Origin: Streptomyces longisporoflavus
GTDB taxonomy: Bacteria; Actinomycetota; Actinomycetes; Streptomycetales; Streptomycetaceae
NCBI RefSeq assembly: GCF_014649775.1
Contig: NZ_BMTR01000005.1
Span: forward strand, 372,001-436,000
DNA: 64,000 nucleotides
Direction: 5' to 3'
A model generated the notes under the pieces. It saw only the letters and a list, made by a program, of their open reading frames with translations, made no database searches and was not told the DNA's origin. This document shows, piece by piece, positions 17,928 through 26,290 of the stretch. Both the position numbers and the translations under genes were made by a program. Numbering within the stretch: the stretch's first letter is position 1; the number at the start of each line of letters is the position of its first letter.

Positions 17928-18713
17928 TCAGTCCCGTACGCCGCAGACGTGCAGCAGAGCCGCGACCCGCCGATAGGGGTCGGTCCGCCCGGCCCGCTCC
18001 TCGGCGGCGAGCAGCGCCGTCAACTCCGCCTCCGGAGGCGGAACCGCGTCATCCGCGGCCCCGTCGGTGAAGACCCGCACCCCGTACCAGGCATGCAGCG
18101 GCGCCGCGATCCCCGCGAGCGAGGCGGAAACGGCGTCGAGCCGATCGGCCCGCGCCTCGAGCCCGATCCGATTGCGGTACACGGTGGAGTCGAAGGCCCC
18201 CATCGCCCCCGCCCAGTCCCCGGCGAGCCCCGGCCGCATGGCCAGCGCGTCCGCGTTCCGGACGAGGAGGGAGAGAAGGCCGCCGGGCGCCAGCATCCGG
18301 GCCAGGCCCGCGAGCAGCGCGTCCGGCTCCTCGACGTACATCAGGACGCCGTGGCACAGCACGACGTCGAAGCTGCCCGGCAGGAAATGCACCCCGGTCT
18401 CGCGGCCGTCGCCCTCGACGATCCGCACCCGGCCCCGAATCCCCTCGGGCTCGGCGGCGAGCGCGTCACGGGCCGCGGCCACCATCGCCGAGTCCTGCTC
18501 GACGCCGGTCACCTTGTGCCCGGCGCGGGCGAGCCGCAGCGCCTGCGTGCCCTGGCCCATGCCCACGTCGAGCACGCGCAGCCGCTGCCCCACGGGGAAG
18601 CGCCCGGCTATCTGCTCGTCGAGCTGCCGGGTGACCAGCTCCTGGCGTACGGCGTTACGCAGGCCGCCCAGCTTCTGAAGCCACGCGGCGGCCCCGCCGG
18701 CGAAACCGCTCAG
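17928..18713 (-). CDS. SAM-dependent methyltransferase, probable CTG start
   Basis: A class I methyltransferase with motif I VLDVGMGQGTQALRLA, GVEQD, and FDVVLCHGVLMYVEEPD. The first conventional start is GTG at 18593, but the open frame continues upstream for 40 codons with a clearly protein-like, family-typical segment (AAWLQKLGGLRNAVRQELV, QLDEQIAGRFP). The only start-like codon there is CTG at 18711-18713, which overlaps the stop of the preceding gene as CTGA and has GGAGAG five bases upstream. I therefore annotate 261 residues from CTG. GTG 18593 (221 residues) is the conservative alternative. The substrate is unknown. Confidence 0.75.
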   Translation of the reverse strand: MSGFAGGAAAWLQKLGGLRNAVRQELVTRQLDEQIAGRFPVGQRLRVLDVGMGQGTQALRLARAGHKVTGVEQDSAMVAAARDALAAEPEGIRGRVRIVEGDGRETGVHFLPGSFDVVLCHGVLMYVEEPDALLAGLARMLAPGGLLSLLVRNADALAMRPGLAGDWAGAMGAFDSTVYRNRIGLEARADRLDAVSASLAGIAAPLHAWYGVRVFTDGAADDAVPPPEAELTALLAAEERAGRTDPYRRVAALLHVCGVRD

Positions 18714-19306
18714 GGCCGCTCTCCGCGCTTGACCTGCGGCTTCGGCAGGCGCAGCCGGCGCATCTGGAGCGTACGCATCAGGGCGTAGGCGACGGCGCCC
18801 TTCTTGCTCTCGCTCGGGAAGCGCTCGTTCAGGCGCTTCTTCAGGCGGACCGCGGTCGCCACCGAGTCCACGATGATCAGGACGATCACGAAGAGCCAGA
18901 GCAGCAGCGCGATGTTCTGCAGCTGCGGGACACGGACCATGCTCAGTACGAGGATGATCACGGCCAGCGGCAGGAAGAACTCGGCGATGCAGAACCGCGA
19001 GTCGACGAAGTCGCGCGCGAACCTGCGCACGGGACCCTTGTCGCGGGCGGGCAGATAGCGCTCGTCACCGCTGGCGAGAGCCTGGCGCTGCTTGTCCATC
19101 TGGACGCGGCGTTCGTTGCGCTGCCGCTTCGCCGCCTCCTTGCGCGTCACGGGCGTATTGGCCACGCTGCGGCGCTGGGTCTGGGCCTCACTGCGCTTGG
19201 GCGTGGGGCGGCCCTTCGGGGCCTGCGGGTCACGGGGCTGCTGGGAGTCGGTCACCGGGGCCTTGCTCGCCGGGGCCTTCTCGTCCTTGGATCGGCTACG
19301 GAACAC
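18710..19306 (-). CDS. DUF3043-type membrane protein
   Basis: A 198-residue protein with a long basic N-terminal region (KGRPTPKRSEAQTQRR, RKEAAKRQRNERR), two adjacent hydrophobic segments near residues 115-160, and a basic C-terminus. This is the layout of the actinobacterial DUF3043 family, whose function is unknown. The start is set at GTG 19306 (VFRSRSKDEK). TACCCT is eight bases upstream and no Shine-Dalgarno is present, so translation may be leaderless. Its stop overlaps the presumed CTG start of the methyltransferase, suggesting translational coupling. The 298-bp gap to pspA (19307-19604) must hold two divergent promoters; I could not assign them. Confidence 0.8.
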   Translation of the reverse strand: MFRSRSKDEKAPASKAPVTDSQQPRDPQAPKGRPTPKRSEAQTQRRSVANTPVTRKEAAKRQRNERRVQMDKQRQALASGDERYLPARDKGPVRRFARDFVDSRFCIAEFFLPLAVIILVLSMVRVPQLQNIALLLWLFVIVLIIVDSVATAVRLKKRLNERFPSESKKGAVAYALMRTLQMRRLRLPKPQVKRGERP

Positions 19307-19604
19307 AAAACCCAAGGGTACGGGGTGCGAACGCATGGACCCCAGCCCCACGGGGAACGATCCGGCAACACCGGGCGTCTTGATTGTGTGGCTAAGGGGA
19401 CGTTCCGTGTGGTTTACAAGCGGTTTTCGGGCGGTTCCCAGGGGTGCACCTACTCCCTACGCCTGAGCCCGGCCGGACACAGTCGTCCTTGGGGATGAGC
19501 GCATCCGCACGCGAACAGTGCGGTAATGGATGCAGGGCCCGTACTGTGGGTTCTGTTGCAGTACCTGGAGCTGGAAGTCCGTCAGAAGGGGGCGCGCGAA
19601 GCCC

Positions 19605-20429
19605 ATGAGCGGTGTCATGAAGCGTATGGGGATGATCTTCCGCGCGAAGGCGAACAAGGCCCTTGACCGGGCCGAGGACCCGCGCGAAACCCTCGATTAC
19701 TCGTACCAGAAGCAGCTCGAGCTGCTTCAGAAGGTGCGCCGCGGTGTCGCCGACGTGGCGACGTCCCGCAAGCGCCTCGAACTGCAGCTGACCCAGCTCC
19801 AGAAGCAGTCCTCGACCCTTGAGGACCAGGGCCGCAAGGCGCTCGCCCTCGGCCGCGAGGATCTGGCCCGCGAGGCCCTGTCCCGCCGTGCGGCGCTCCA
19901 GCAGCAGGTGACGGACCTGGAGACGCAGCACCAGACCCTCCAGGGCGAGGAGGAGAAGCTCACCCTCGCGGCGCAGCGGCTCCAGGCCAAGGTCGACGCC
20001 TTCCGCACGAAGAAGGAGACGATCAAGGCCACGTACACCGCCGCCCAGGCGCAGACCCGGATCGGCGAGGCCTTCTCCGGCATCTCCGAGGAGATGGGCG
20101 ACGTCGGCATGGCGATCCAGCGCGCCGAGGACAAGACCGCGCAGCTCCAGGCGCGGGCGGGCGCGATCGACGAGCTCCTGGCTTCCGGAGCCCTCGACGA
20201 CTCCTCCGGGCTCGCCAAGGACGACATCCAGTCCGAGCTGGATCGCCTCTCCGGTGGTACTGATGTAGAGCTGGAACTGCAGCGGATGAAGGCGGAACTG
20301 GCTGGGGGCACCTCCCAGGCTATTGGCTCTGGGGGAGGCTCGACGTCGAAGCAGGCCATCGAGCCGGGTCAGGGCCAGCCCCAGACCCAGCAGCAGCCGC
20401 AGGACACCCCGCGCTTCGACAAGCAGTAG
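19605..20429 (+). CDS. pspA: PspA/IM30 family protein
   Basis: A 274-residue, almost wholly helical ESCRT-III-like membrane-remodelling protein. It begins MSGVMKRMGMIFRAKANKALDRAEDP, then long coiled coils to about residue 225, with the conserved FSGISEEMGDVGMAIQRAEDKTAQLQARAGAIDELL. In Streptomyces PspA is linked to cell-envelope stress. The C-terminal tail is Gly/Gln-rich and contains an insert that reads through a repeat-like hairpin at 20301-20340. The ATG at 19605 is chosen for the conserved N-terminus, with AAGGGGG upstream. pspAA follows after 41 bp. Confidence 0.93.
   Translation: MSGVMKRMGMIFRAKANKALDRAEDPRETLDYSYQKQLELLQKVRRGVADVATSRKRLELQLTQLQKQSSTLEDQGRKALALGREDLAREALSRRAALQQQVTDLETQHQTLQGEEEKLTLAAQRLQAKVDAFRTKKETIKATYTAAQAQTRIGEAFSGISEEMGDVGMAIQRAEDKTAQLQARAGAIDELLASGALDDSSGLAKDDIQSELDRLSGGTDVELELQRMKAELAGGTSQAIGSGGGSTSKQAIEPGQGQPQTQQQPQDTPRFDKQ
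20301..20340 (+). repeat. Intragenic Streptomyces-type GGGGGCACCTCCCAG...CTGGGGGAGG hairpin
   Basis: Inside pspA the segment GCTGGGGGCACCTCCCAG, a 12-base spacer and a CTGGGGGAGG arm form an imperfect hairpin. It resembles the short repeat scattered through Streptomyces genomes (recalled, not searched). In frame it encodes a Gly/Ser-rich linker (GGTSQAIGSGGGS). Confidence 0.5.
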
Positions 20430-20470
20430 CAGCCCTGCGCACTACACCGCTCACGTCCGAGGAGGGCGAC

Positions 20471-20749
20471 ATGATCGTACGGATCATGGGGGAGGGGCAG
20501 GTGAAGCTGGCCGACGGCCACTTCGCCGAACTGAACAAGCTGGACGACGAGTTGCTCGCCGAGATGGAGAGCGGCGACGAGTCCGGCTTCCGCCGGACGC
20601 TGTGCGCGTTGCTGGACAAGGTCCGGGAGCTGGGCGCGCCCCTCCCGGACGACGCCCTTGAGCCCTCCGAGCTGATCTTGCCGGCACCGGACGCAACGCT
20701 GGACGAGGTCAAAGACATGCTGAGCGACGACGGGCTGATTCCCGGCTAG
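20471..20749 (+). CDS. PspA-associated protein PspAA
   Basis: A 92-residue protein beginning MIVRIMGEGQVKLADGHFAELNKLDDELLAEMESGDE. This is the conserved PspAA domain found next to actinobacterial pspA genes and thought to act with PspA in the envelope-stress module. GAGGAGG is five bases before the ATG. It follows pspA by 41 bp, so the two form an operon. A short hairpin (20791-20807) follows. Confidence 0.88.
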   Translation: MIVRIMGEGQVKLADGHFAELNKLDDELLAEMESGDESGFRRTLCALLDKVRELGAPLPDDALEPSELILPAPDATLDEVKDMLSDDGLIPG

Positions 20750-20790
20750 GGAATGGACCCAGGGCAAACGGGCGGGTGGGCGGGATAGAT

Positions 20791-20807
20791 CCGGCGCGAA
20801 GCGCCGG
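20791..20807 (+). terminator. Short hairpin after pspAA
   Basis: CCGGCGC-GAA-GCGCCGG, a 7-bp stem with a stable GAA loop, lies 41 bp past the pspAA stop. It is a weaker candidate than the others in the window. Confidence 0.45.
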
Positions 20808-20895
20808 GGCAGCCCGTCCGCGAAGACAGGGTTCAGTAGCCCCCGGTACCGCGCTTAAGGCCGAGCGGCCAGAGACGGCCCCGTACCGTTGAAGT

Positions 20896-22134
20896 GTGAC
20901 CACTTTCGGGCGAGGCCGTTGCTGGGCCAAGGCGCACCCCCTGGCCGTGGACGGCGCCCTCGCGGCAGCAGTCCTCGTGTGCATGGTCGTCGGATCATTC
21001 GTGGAGCCGTACGGCCATGACGGCGGCCCCACCTGGGGCACCCGCACACCCAGCGGGCTCAGCCTCGTCCTGATGGTGCTCGGCGCCACCGCGCTGGTCT
21101 TCCGCCGCCGCGCCCCCTGGGTCGTGCTCGCCGCGACCTGCGGCTTCACCGTCGTCGACCTGGTCACCGGCGAGTTCCGCGGCGGCGTCGTGATGAGCGC
21201 GGTCATCGCCCTCTTCACCGTCGCCGCCCGCACCAACCGCCACACGACCTGGCGCATCGGCCTGGTCACCATGACCGGGCTCACCGCGGTAGCGATGCTG
21301 GCGGGTCCCCTGCCCTGGTACGCCCAGGAGAACCTCGGCATCTTCGCCTGGACCGGCATGGCCGCGGCCGCCGGTGACGCCGTTCGCAGCCGCCGCGCCT
21401 TCGTGGACGCCATACGCGAGCGCGCCGAACGCGCGGAACGCACCCGCGAGGAAGAGGCGAGGCGCCGCGTCGCCGAGGAACGGCTGCGCATCGCCCGCGA
21501 TCTGCACGACGTGGTCGCCCACCACATCGCCCTCGTCAACGTCCAGGCGGGCGTGGCGGCCCACGTCATGGACAAGCGCCCCGACCAGGCCAAGGAAGCC
21601 CTCTCCCACGTCCGCGACGCCAGCCGCTCCGCACTCGACGAACTGCGCGCCACCGTCGGCCTGTTGCGGCAGACCGGGGACCCCGAGGCGCCCACCGAAC
21701 CCGCACCGGGCCTGGCCCGCCTCGACGACCTCGTGGAGACCTTCCGCCACGCGGGCCTCCCCGTGGAGGTCACCTGCGGCGACACGGTCATGGACCTGCC
21801 CGCCGGGGTCGACCTGGCGGCCTACCGCATCATCCAGGAGGCCCTCACGAACGTGCAGAAGCACGCGGGGACGGGGGCGAAGGCCGAGGTCAGCGTCATC
21901 CGCGTGGGACCGAACGCCGAGATCACGGTCCTGGACGACGGAGGGGGCGAGAAGAAGGAGCAGAGCGGGGAGAGCGACGGCGGCGGGCACGGCCTCCTCG
22001 GTATGCGCGAGCGCGTCAGCGCCCTGGGCGGTCGCTGCACCGCCGGACCCCGCTACGGCGGCGGCTTCCGCGTCCATGCGATCCTGCCCGTCACGGCAAC
22101 GCCGGTCACCCCGGCAGAGGGAGGGACCGCGTGA
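20896..22134 (+). CDS. Sensor histidine kinase, NarL/DesK type
   Basis: A 412-residue membrane sensor. Four or five transmembrane segments occupy residues about 15-155, then a helical linker, a HisKA_3 dimerisation domain with the phospho-accepting histidine in RDLHDVVAHH near residue 205, and an HATPase domain (YRIIQEALTNVQKHAG; VLDDGGGEKK; GHGLLGMRERV). There is no extracytoplasmic sensing domain, so it likely senses membrane state. The GTG start has TACCGT six bases upstream and no Shine-Dalgarno, consistent with a leaderless transcript. It overlaps its response regulator by GTGA. An RND exporter follows, the likely target. Confidence 0.92.
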   Translation: MTTFGRGRCWAKAHPLAVDGALAAAVLVCMVVGSFVEPYGHDGGPTWGTRTPSGLSLVLMVLGATALVFRRRAPWVVLAATCGFTVVDLVTGEFRGGVVMSAVIALFTVAARTNRHTTWRIGLVTMTGLTAVAMLAGPLPWYAQENLGIFAWTGMAAAAGDAVRSRRAFVDAIRERAERAERTREEEARRRVAEERLRIARDLHDVVAHHIALVNVQAGVAAHVMDKRPDQAKEALSHVRDASRSALDELRATVGLLRQTGDPEAPTEPAPGLARLDDLVETFRHAGLPVEVTCGDTVMDLPAGVDLAAYRIIQEALTNVQKHAGTGAKAEVSVIRVGPNAEITVLDDGGGEKKEQSGESDGGGHGLLGMRERVSALGGRCTAGPRYGGGFRVHAILPVTATPVTPAEGGTA

Positions 22135-22811
22135 CGATCCGGGTGCTGCTCGCCGACGACCAGGCCTTGCTGCGCAGCGCGTTCAAGGTGCTCGTCAATT
22201 CCGAGCCCGACATGGAGGTCGTCGCCGAGGCGTCGGACGGCGCGGAGGCCGTAGAGCTCGCCAAGGCGCGGGCCGCGGACGTCGTCCTGATGGACATCCG
22301 GATGCCCGGCATGGACGGCCTGGCCGCCACCCGCCTGATCAGCGCCGACGCCGCCCTGGCCCACGTACGGGTGGTCATGCTGACGACTTTCGAGGTCGAC
22401 GAGTACGTGGTGCAGTCGCTTCGCGCAGGCGCCTCCGGTTTCCTCGGCAAGGGCGCGGAGCCGGACGAACTGCTCGGCGCGATCCGGATCGCGGCCGCCG
22501 GCGACGCCCTGCTCTCCCCGGTGGCGACGAAGGGCCTGATCGCCAAGTTCCTCGCCCAGGGCGACGGCGCGGACGACGACGGCGGGGTGCGCGGCGAGCG
22601 GCTCGACGCGCTCACCGGGCGCGAGCGCGAGGTCCTCGTCCAGGTCGCGGGCGGCCACTCGAACGACGAGATCGCCGAGCGCCTGGAGGTCAGCCCGCTC
22701 ACCGTGAAGACGCACGTGAACCGTGCGATGGCGAAGCTGGGCGCCCGCGACCGGGCACAACTCGTCGTCATTGCCTACGAATCGGGCCTGGTACGTCCAA
22801 GGGTGGAGTGA
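22131..22811 (+). CDS. Response regulator, NarL/LuxR type
   Basis: A 226-residue regulator. The receiver domain has the acidic pair D9-D10 and phospho-acceptor D55 in VVLMDIRMPGMDG, with GFLGKGAEPDELL later. The C-terminal LuxR helix-turn-helix (LTGREREVLVQVAGGHSNDEIAERLEVSPLTVKTHVN) starts near residue 160. Its GTG overlaps the kinase stop, with GGAGGG upstream. A 16-bp perfect palindrome lies 15 bp after its stop, ahead of the RND gene, and is a candidate binding site. Confidence 0.93.
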   Translation: MTIRVLLADDQALLRSAFKVLVNSEPDMEVVAEASDGAEAVELAKARAADVVLMDIRMPGMDGLAATRLISADAALAHVRVVMLTTFEVDEYVVQSLRAGASGFLGKGAEPDELLGAIRIAAAGDALLSPVATKGLIAKFLAQGDGADDDGGVRGERLDALTGREREVLVQVAGGHSNDEIAERLEVSPLTVKTHVNRAMAKLGARDRAQLVVIAYESGLVRPRVE

Positions 22812-22825
22812 GTGCGGGCGCAACG

Positions 22826-22841
22826 TACTGCGGCCGCAGTA
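22826..22841. promoter_or_regulatory. 16-bp palindrome TACTGCGGCCGCAGTA
   Basis: A perfect inverted repeat between the response-regulator gene and the RND exporter, 122 bp before the exporter start. It is a plausible operator for the adjacent response regulator; binding is inferred from position alone. Confidence 0.45.
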
Positions 22842-22906
22842 TGCGACGCATAAGAACGGGTCCTCGGAGTGACGAATCCTGCCCTGGACATGGCAGATCG
22901 TGTAGG

Positions 22907-22928
22907 GGGCACCGGCTCGCCGGTGCCC
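22907..22928 (+). terminator. GC hairpin between response regulator and exporter
   Basis: Ten-base arms GGGCACCGGC/GCCGGTGCCC with a 2-base loop, 34 bp before the exporter start. It could end the two-component transcript or act in the exporter leader. Confidence 0.45.
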
Positions 22929-22962
22929 GTTCCTGCGCAGTACGCCACAGAGAGAGACCACC

Positions 22963-25900
22963 ATGTCCTGGCTGTCCCGGTTCAGCCTCGCCCAACGGGC
23001 CCTTGTCGGGCTGATATCGATCATCGCGCTCGTCTTCGGCGCGATCGCGATCCCTCAGCTCAAGCAGCAGCTGCTGCCCTCCATCGAACTGCCGATGGTG
23101 TCCGTCCTGGCTCCGTACCAGGGCGCGTCCCCCGATGTGGTCGAAAAGCAGGTCGTCGAGCCGCTGGAATCGTCCCTCGACGCGGTCGACGGCATCACCG
23201 GCATCACCTCCACGGCGAGCGAGGGCAACGCCGTGATCATGGCCCAGTTCGACTACGGCAGCGGCTCCAAGCAGCTCGTCGCCGATGTCCAGCAAGCCGT
23301 GAACCGCGCCGGGGCCCAGCTCCCCGACGACGTCGACCCGCAGGTCATCGCGGGCTCCACGGACGACATCCCGACCGTGGTCCTCTCCGTCACCTCGGAC
23401 AAGGACCAGCAGGCGCTCTCGGACCAGCTCGACCGTACGGTCGTCCCCGCCCTGGAGGACATCGACGGCGTCGCCCAGGTCACCGTCGACGGCGTGCGCG
23501 ACCTCCAGGTCGACGTCACCCCCGACGACAGGAAGCTGGCCAAGGCGGGCCTGACCCCGGCCGCGCTCGGCCAGGCGCTCCAGGCCGGCGGCGCCACGCT
23601 CCCGGCGGGCTCCTTCGACGAGGACGGCAAGAACCGCACCGTCCAGGTCGGCGGCGGCTACACCTCCCTGAAGCAGATCCAGGACCTGATGGTCACCCCC
23701 GAGGCCAAGCCGGGCTCCCCGGCGGGCGCGGGCAAGCCGGTGCGCCTCGGTGACCTCGCCACGGTGAAGCAGCAGCCGTCGGAGGCCACCTCCATCACGC
23801 GCACCAACGGCAAGCCCAGCCTCGCCGTCGCGATCACGATGGACCAGGACGGCAGCGCCGTCTCCATCTCCGACGAGGTCAAGGACAAGCTGCCCGACCT
23901 GCGCAAGGACCTCGGCGCGGGCTCGGACCTGACGGTCGCGAGCGACCAGGGCCCGGCCGTCTCCAAGTCCATCGACGGCCTGACCACCGAGGGCGCCCTC
24001 GGCCTGGTCTTCGCCGTCCTGGTCATCCTGGTCTTCCTCGCGTCGATCCGCTCGACGCTGGTCACCGCGGTCTCCATCCCGCTCTCGGTCGTCCTGGCCC
24101 TGATCGTGCTGTGGACGCGGGACCTCTCCCTCAACATGCTCACGCTCGGCGCGCTGACCATCGCCATCGGCCGTGTCGTCGACGACTCGATCGTGGTCCT
24201 GGAGAACATCAAGCGCCACCTCGGCTACGGCGAGGAGCGCGAGGCCGCGATCACCAAGGCCGTCAAGGAGGTCGCGGGCGCCGTGACGTCCTCGACCCTG
24301 ACGACCGTCGCGGTCTTCCTGCCGATCGGCCTGGTCGGCGGCATGGTGGGCGAGCTCTTCGGCTCGTTCTCGCTGACGGTCACGGCGGCGCTCTTGGCGT
24401 CCCTGCTCGTGTCGCTCACGGTCGTACCGGTTCTCTCGTACTGGTTCCTGCGTCCCCCGAAGGACGTGCGCGGCGCCGATCCGGACGAGGCCCGCCGCAA
24501 GGCCGAGGAGAAGGAGGCCAAGAGCAGGCTCCAGCGCTTCTACGTGCCCGTCCTGCGCTTCGCGACCCGTCGCCGCTTCACCAGCCTCGCCATCGCGATC
24601 GTCATCCTCGTCGGTACGTTCGGCATGGCGCCGCTCCTGAAGACCAACTTCTTCGACCAGGGCGAGCAGGAAGTCCTGACCATCAAGCAGGAGTTGAAGC
24701 CGGGCACCAGCCTCGCGGCGTCCGACGCGTCGGCCAAGAAGGTCGAGAAGATGCTGGACGGCCTCGACGAGATCAAGGACTACCAGGTCACGGTCGGTTC
24801 GTCCGGCTTCATGGCGGCCTTCGGCGGCTCGACGGACACCAATCAGGCCTCGTACACGCTGACGCTCAAGGACAAGTCCTCGTACGACAAGACGCAGGAC
24901 AAGGTCGAGGAGGAGCTCGGCAAGCTCTCCGGCATCGGCCAGACGACCATCGCGGCCGGTGACGGCTTCGGCAGCCAGGACCTGAGCGTGGTCGTCAAGG
25001 CCGCCGACGCCGACGTGCTGCGCGAGGCCTCCGACGAGGTGCGCGACGAGGTCGCGAAGCTCGACGACGTCACGGACGTCCAGAGCGACCTGTCGCAGAG
25101 CATCCCGCGGATCTCGGTCAAGGCGAACGCCAAGGCCGCCGCGGCCGGGTTCAACGACACCACCCTCGGTCAGGCCGTCGCCCAGTCGGTCCGCGGCACC
25201 GAGAGCGGCAAGGCGGTCCTGGACGACACCGAGCGCGACATCGTGGTGAAGTCGGCGCGGCCCGCGAAGACCATCGCCGAGCTGCGCAAGCTCGACCTCG
25301 GCCCCGTGAAGCTCGCTGACATCGCCGACGTCAAGCTGGTCGAAGGACCGGTCTCCATGACCCGCATCGACGGCGCCCGCGCCGCGACGATCACCGCGAA
25401 GCCGACCGGCGAGAACACCGGCGCCGTCAGCGCCGACCTCACCACGAAGCTCGACGCGCTGAAGCTGCCGGACGGCGCGACCGCGTCCATCGGCGGCGTC
25501 TCCGAGGACCAGGACGAGGCCTTCGCCTCGCTCGGCCTCGCGATGCTCGCGGCGATCGCGATCGTCTTCATGCTGCTCGTGGCGACGTTCCGCTCGCTCG
25601 TCCAGCCGCTGATCCTGCTGGTCTCGATCCCGTTCGCGGCCACGGGCGCCATCGGCCTGCTGATCGCCACCGACACCCCGATGGGCGTCCCGGCGATGAT
25701 CGGCATGCTGATGCTGATCGGCATCGTGGTGACGAACGCGATCGTCCTGATCGACCTGATCAACCAGTACCGCGGGCAGGGCCACGGCGTGGTCGAGGCA
25801 GTCGTCGAGGGCGGCCGGCACCGCCTGCGCCCGATCCTGATGACGGCCCTTGCGACCATCTTCGCCCTGCTCCCGATGGCCCTCGGCATCACGGGCGAGG

Positions 25901-26115
25901 GCGGCTTCATCGCCCAGCCGCTCGCGGTGGTGGTCATCGGCGGTCTGATCACGTCGACGCTCCTCACCCTCCTCCTCGTCCCGACGCTGTACGCGATGGT
26001 GGAGCTCCGCAAGGAGCGTCGCCGCGCCAAGCGCGAGGCGAAGCGGGCCAAGAAGGCGGGCGGCCCGACGCAGGCCGACGCCGACTCCGGGGACCCGGAG
26101 CCGGCCAAGGTCTGA
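22963..26115 (+). CDS. RND-family efflux transporter (HAE1/AcrB-like)
   Basis: A 1050-residue, twelve-span transporter with two halves each carrying a large extracytoplasmic loop. The N-terminus ends a first span with QLLPSIELPMVSVLAPYQGASPDVVEKQVVEPLE, the typical AcrB-like start. The proton-relay motif GRVVDDSIVVLENIKRH is near residue 403, and the mirrored GIVVTNAIVLIDLINQYR is near 925. Unlike Gram-negative systems no membrane-fusion partner is adjacent, so it probably works alone in the cytoplasmic membrane, exporting a lipid, drug or metabolite. AGAGAGA is the likely ribosome site. It follows a two-component system that probably controls it, and an 18-bp-stem terminator ends the unit. 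Confidence 0.92.
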   Translation: MSWLSRFSLAQRALVGLISIIALVFGAIAIPQLKQQLLPSIELPMVSVLAPYQGASPDVVEKQVVEPLESSLDAVDGITGITSTASEGNAVIMAQFDYGSGSKQLVADVQQAVNRAGAQLPDDVDPQVIAGSTDDIPTVVLSVTSDKDQQALSDQLDRTVVPALEDIDGVAQVTVDGVRDLQVDVTPDDRKLAKAGLTPAALGQALQAGGATLPAGSFDEDGKNRTVQVGGGYTSLKQIQDLMVTPEAKPGSPAGAGKPVRLGDLATVKQQPSEATSITRTNGKPSLAVAITMDQDGSAVSISDEVKDKLPDLRKDLGAGSDLTVASDQGPAVSKSIDGLTTEGALGLVFAVLVILVFLASIRSTLVTAVSIPLSVVLALIVLWTRDLSLNMLTLGALTIAIGRVVDDSIVVLENIKRHLGYGEEREAAITKAVKEVAGAVTSSTLTTVAVFLPIGLVGGMVGELFGSFSLTVTAALLASLLVSLTVVPVLSYWFLRPPKDVRGADPDEARRKAEEKEAKSRLQRFYVPVLRFATRRRFTSLAIAIVILVGTFGMAPLLKTNFFDQGEQEVLTIKQELKPGTSLAASDASAKKVEKMLDGLDEIKDYQVTVGSSGFMAAFGGSTDTNQASYTLTLKDKSSYDKTQDKVEEELGKLSGIGQTTIAAGDGFGSQDLSVVVKAADADVLREASDEVRDEVAKLDDVTDVQSDLSQSIPRISVKANAKAAAAGFNDTTLGQAVAQSVRGTESGKAVLDDTERDIVVKSARPAKTIAELRKLDLGPVKLADIADVKLVEGPVSMTRIDGARAATITAKPTGENTGAVSADLTTKLDALKLPDGATASIGGVSEDQDEAFASLGLAMLAAIAIVFMLLVATFRSLVQPLILLVSIPFAATGAIGLLIATDTPMGVPAMIGMLMLIGIVVTNAIVLIDLINQYRGQGHGVVEAVVEGGRHRLRPILMTALATIFALLPMALGITGEGGFIAQPLAVVVIGGLITSTLLTLLLVPTLYAMVELRKERRRAKREAKRAKKAGGPTQADADSGDPEPAKV

Positions 26116-26234
26116 GCGCTCCGCCGGCCGGTTCGCTGCGCCCCACGCGCTCCGGGCGGTACCGAGCACGGCGGACCCCACACCGGAGGCGTAGGGGACG
26201 CGTGCGAGGGCGAGCGCCGGCGCCCGCACCGAAC

Positions 26235-26274
26235 GCCGTAAGGGGCGCCCGCAATGGCGGGCGCCCCTTACGGC
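26235..26274. terminator. Strong bidirectional terminator
   Basis: Perfect 18-base arms (26235-26252 and 26257-26274) with a 4-base loop lie between the convergent RND exporter and nadA genes. Confidence 0.85.
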
Positions 26275-26290
26275 CGTGCAACAAGCGGTA

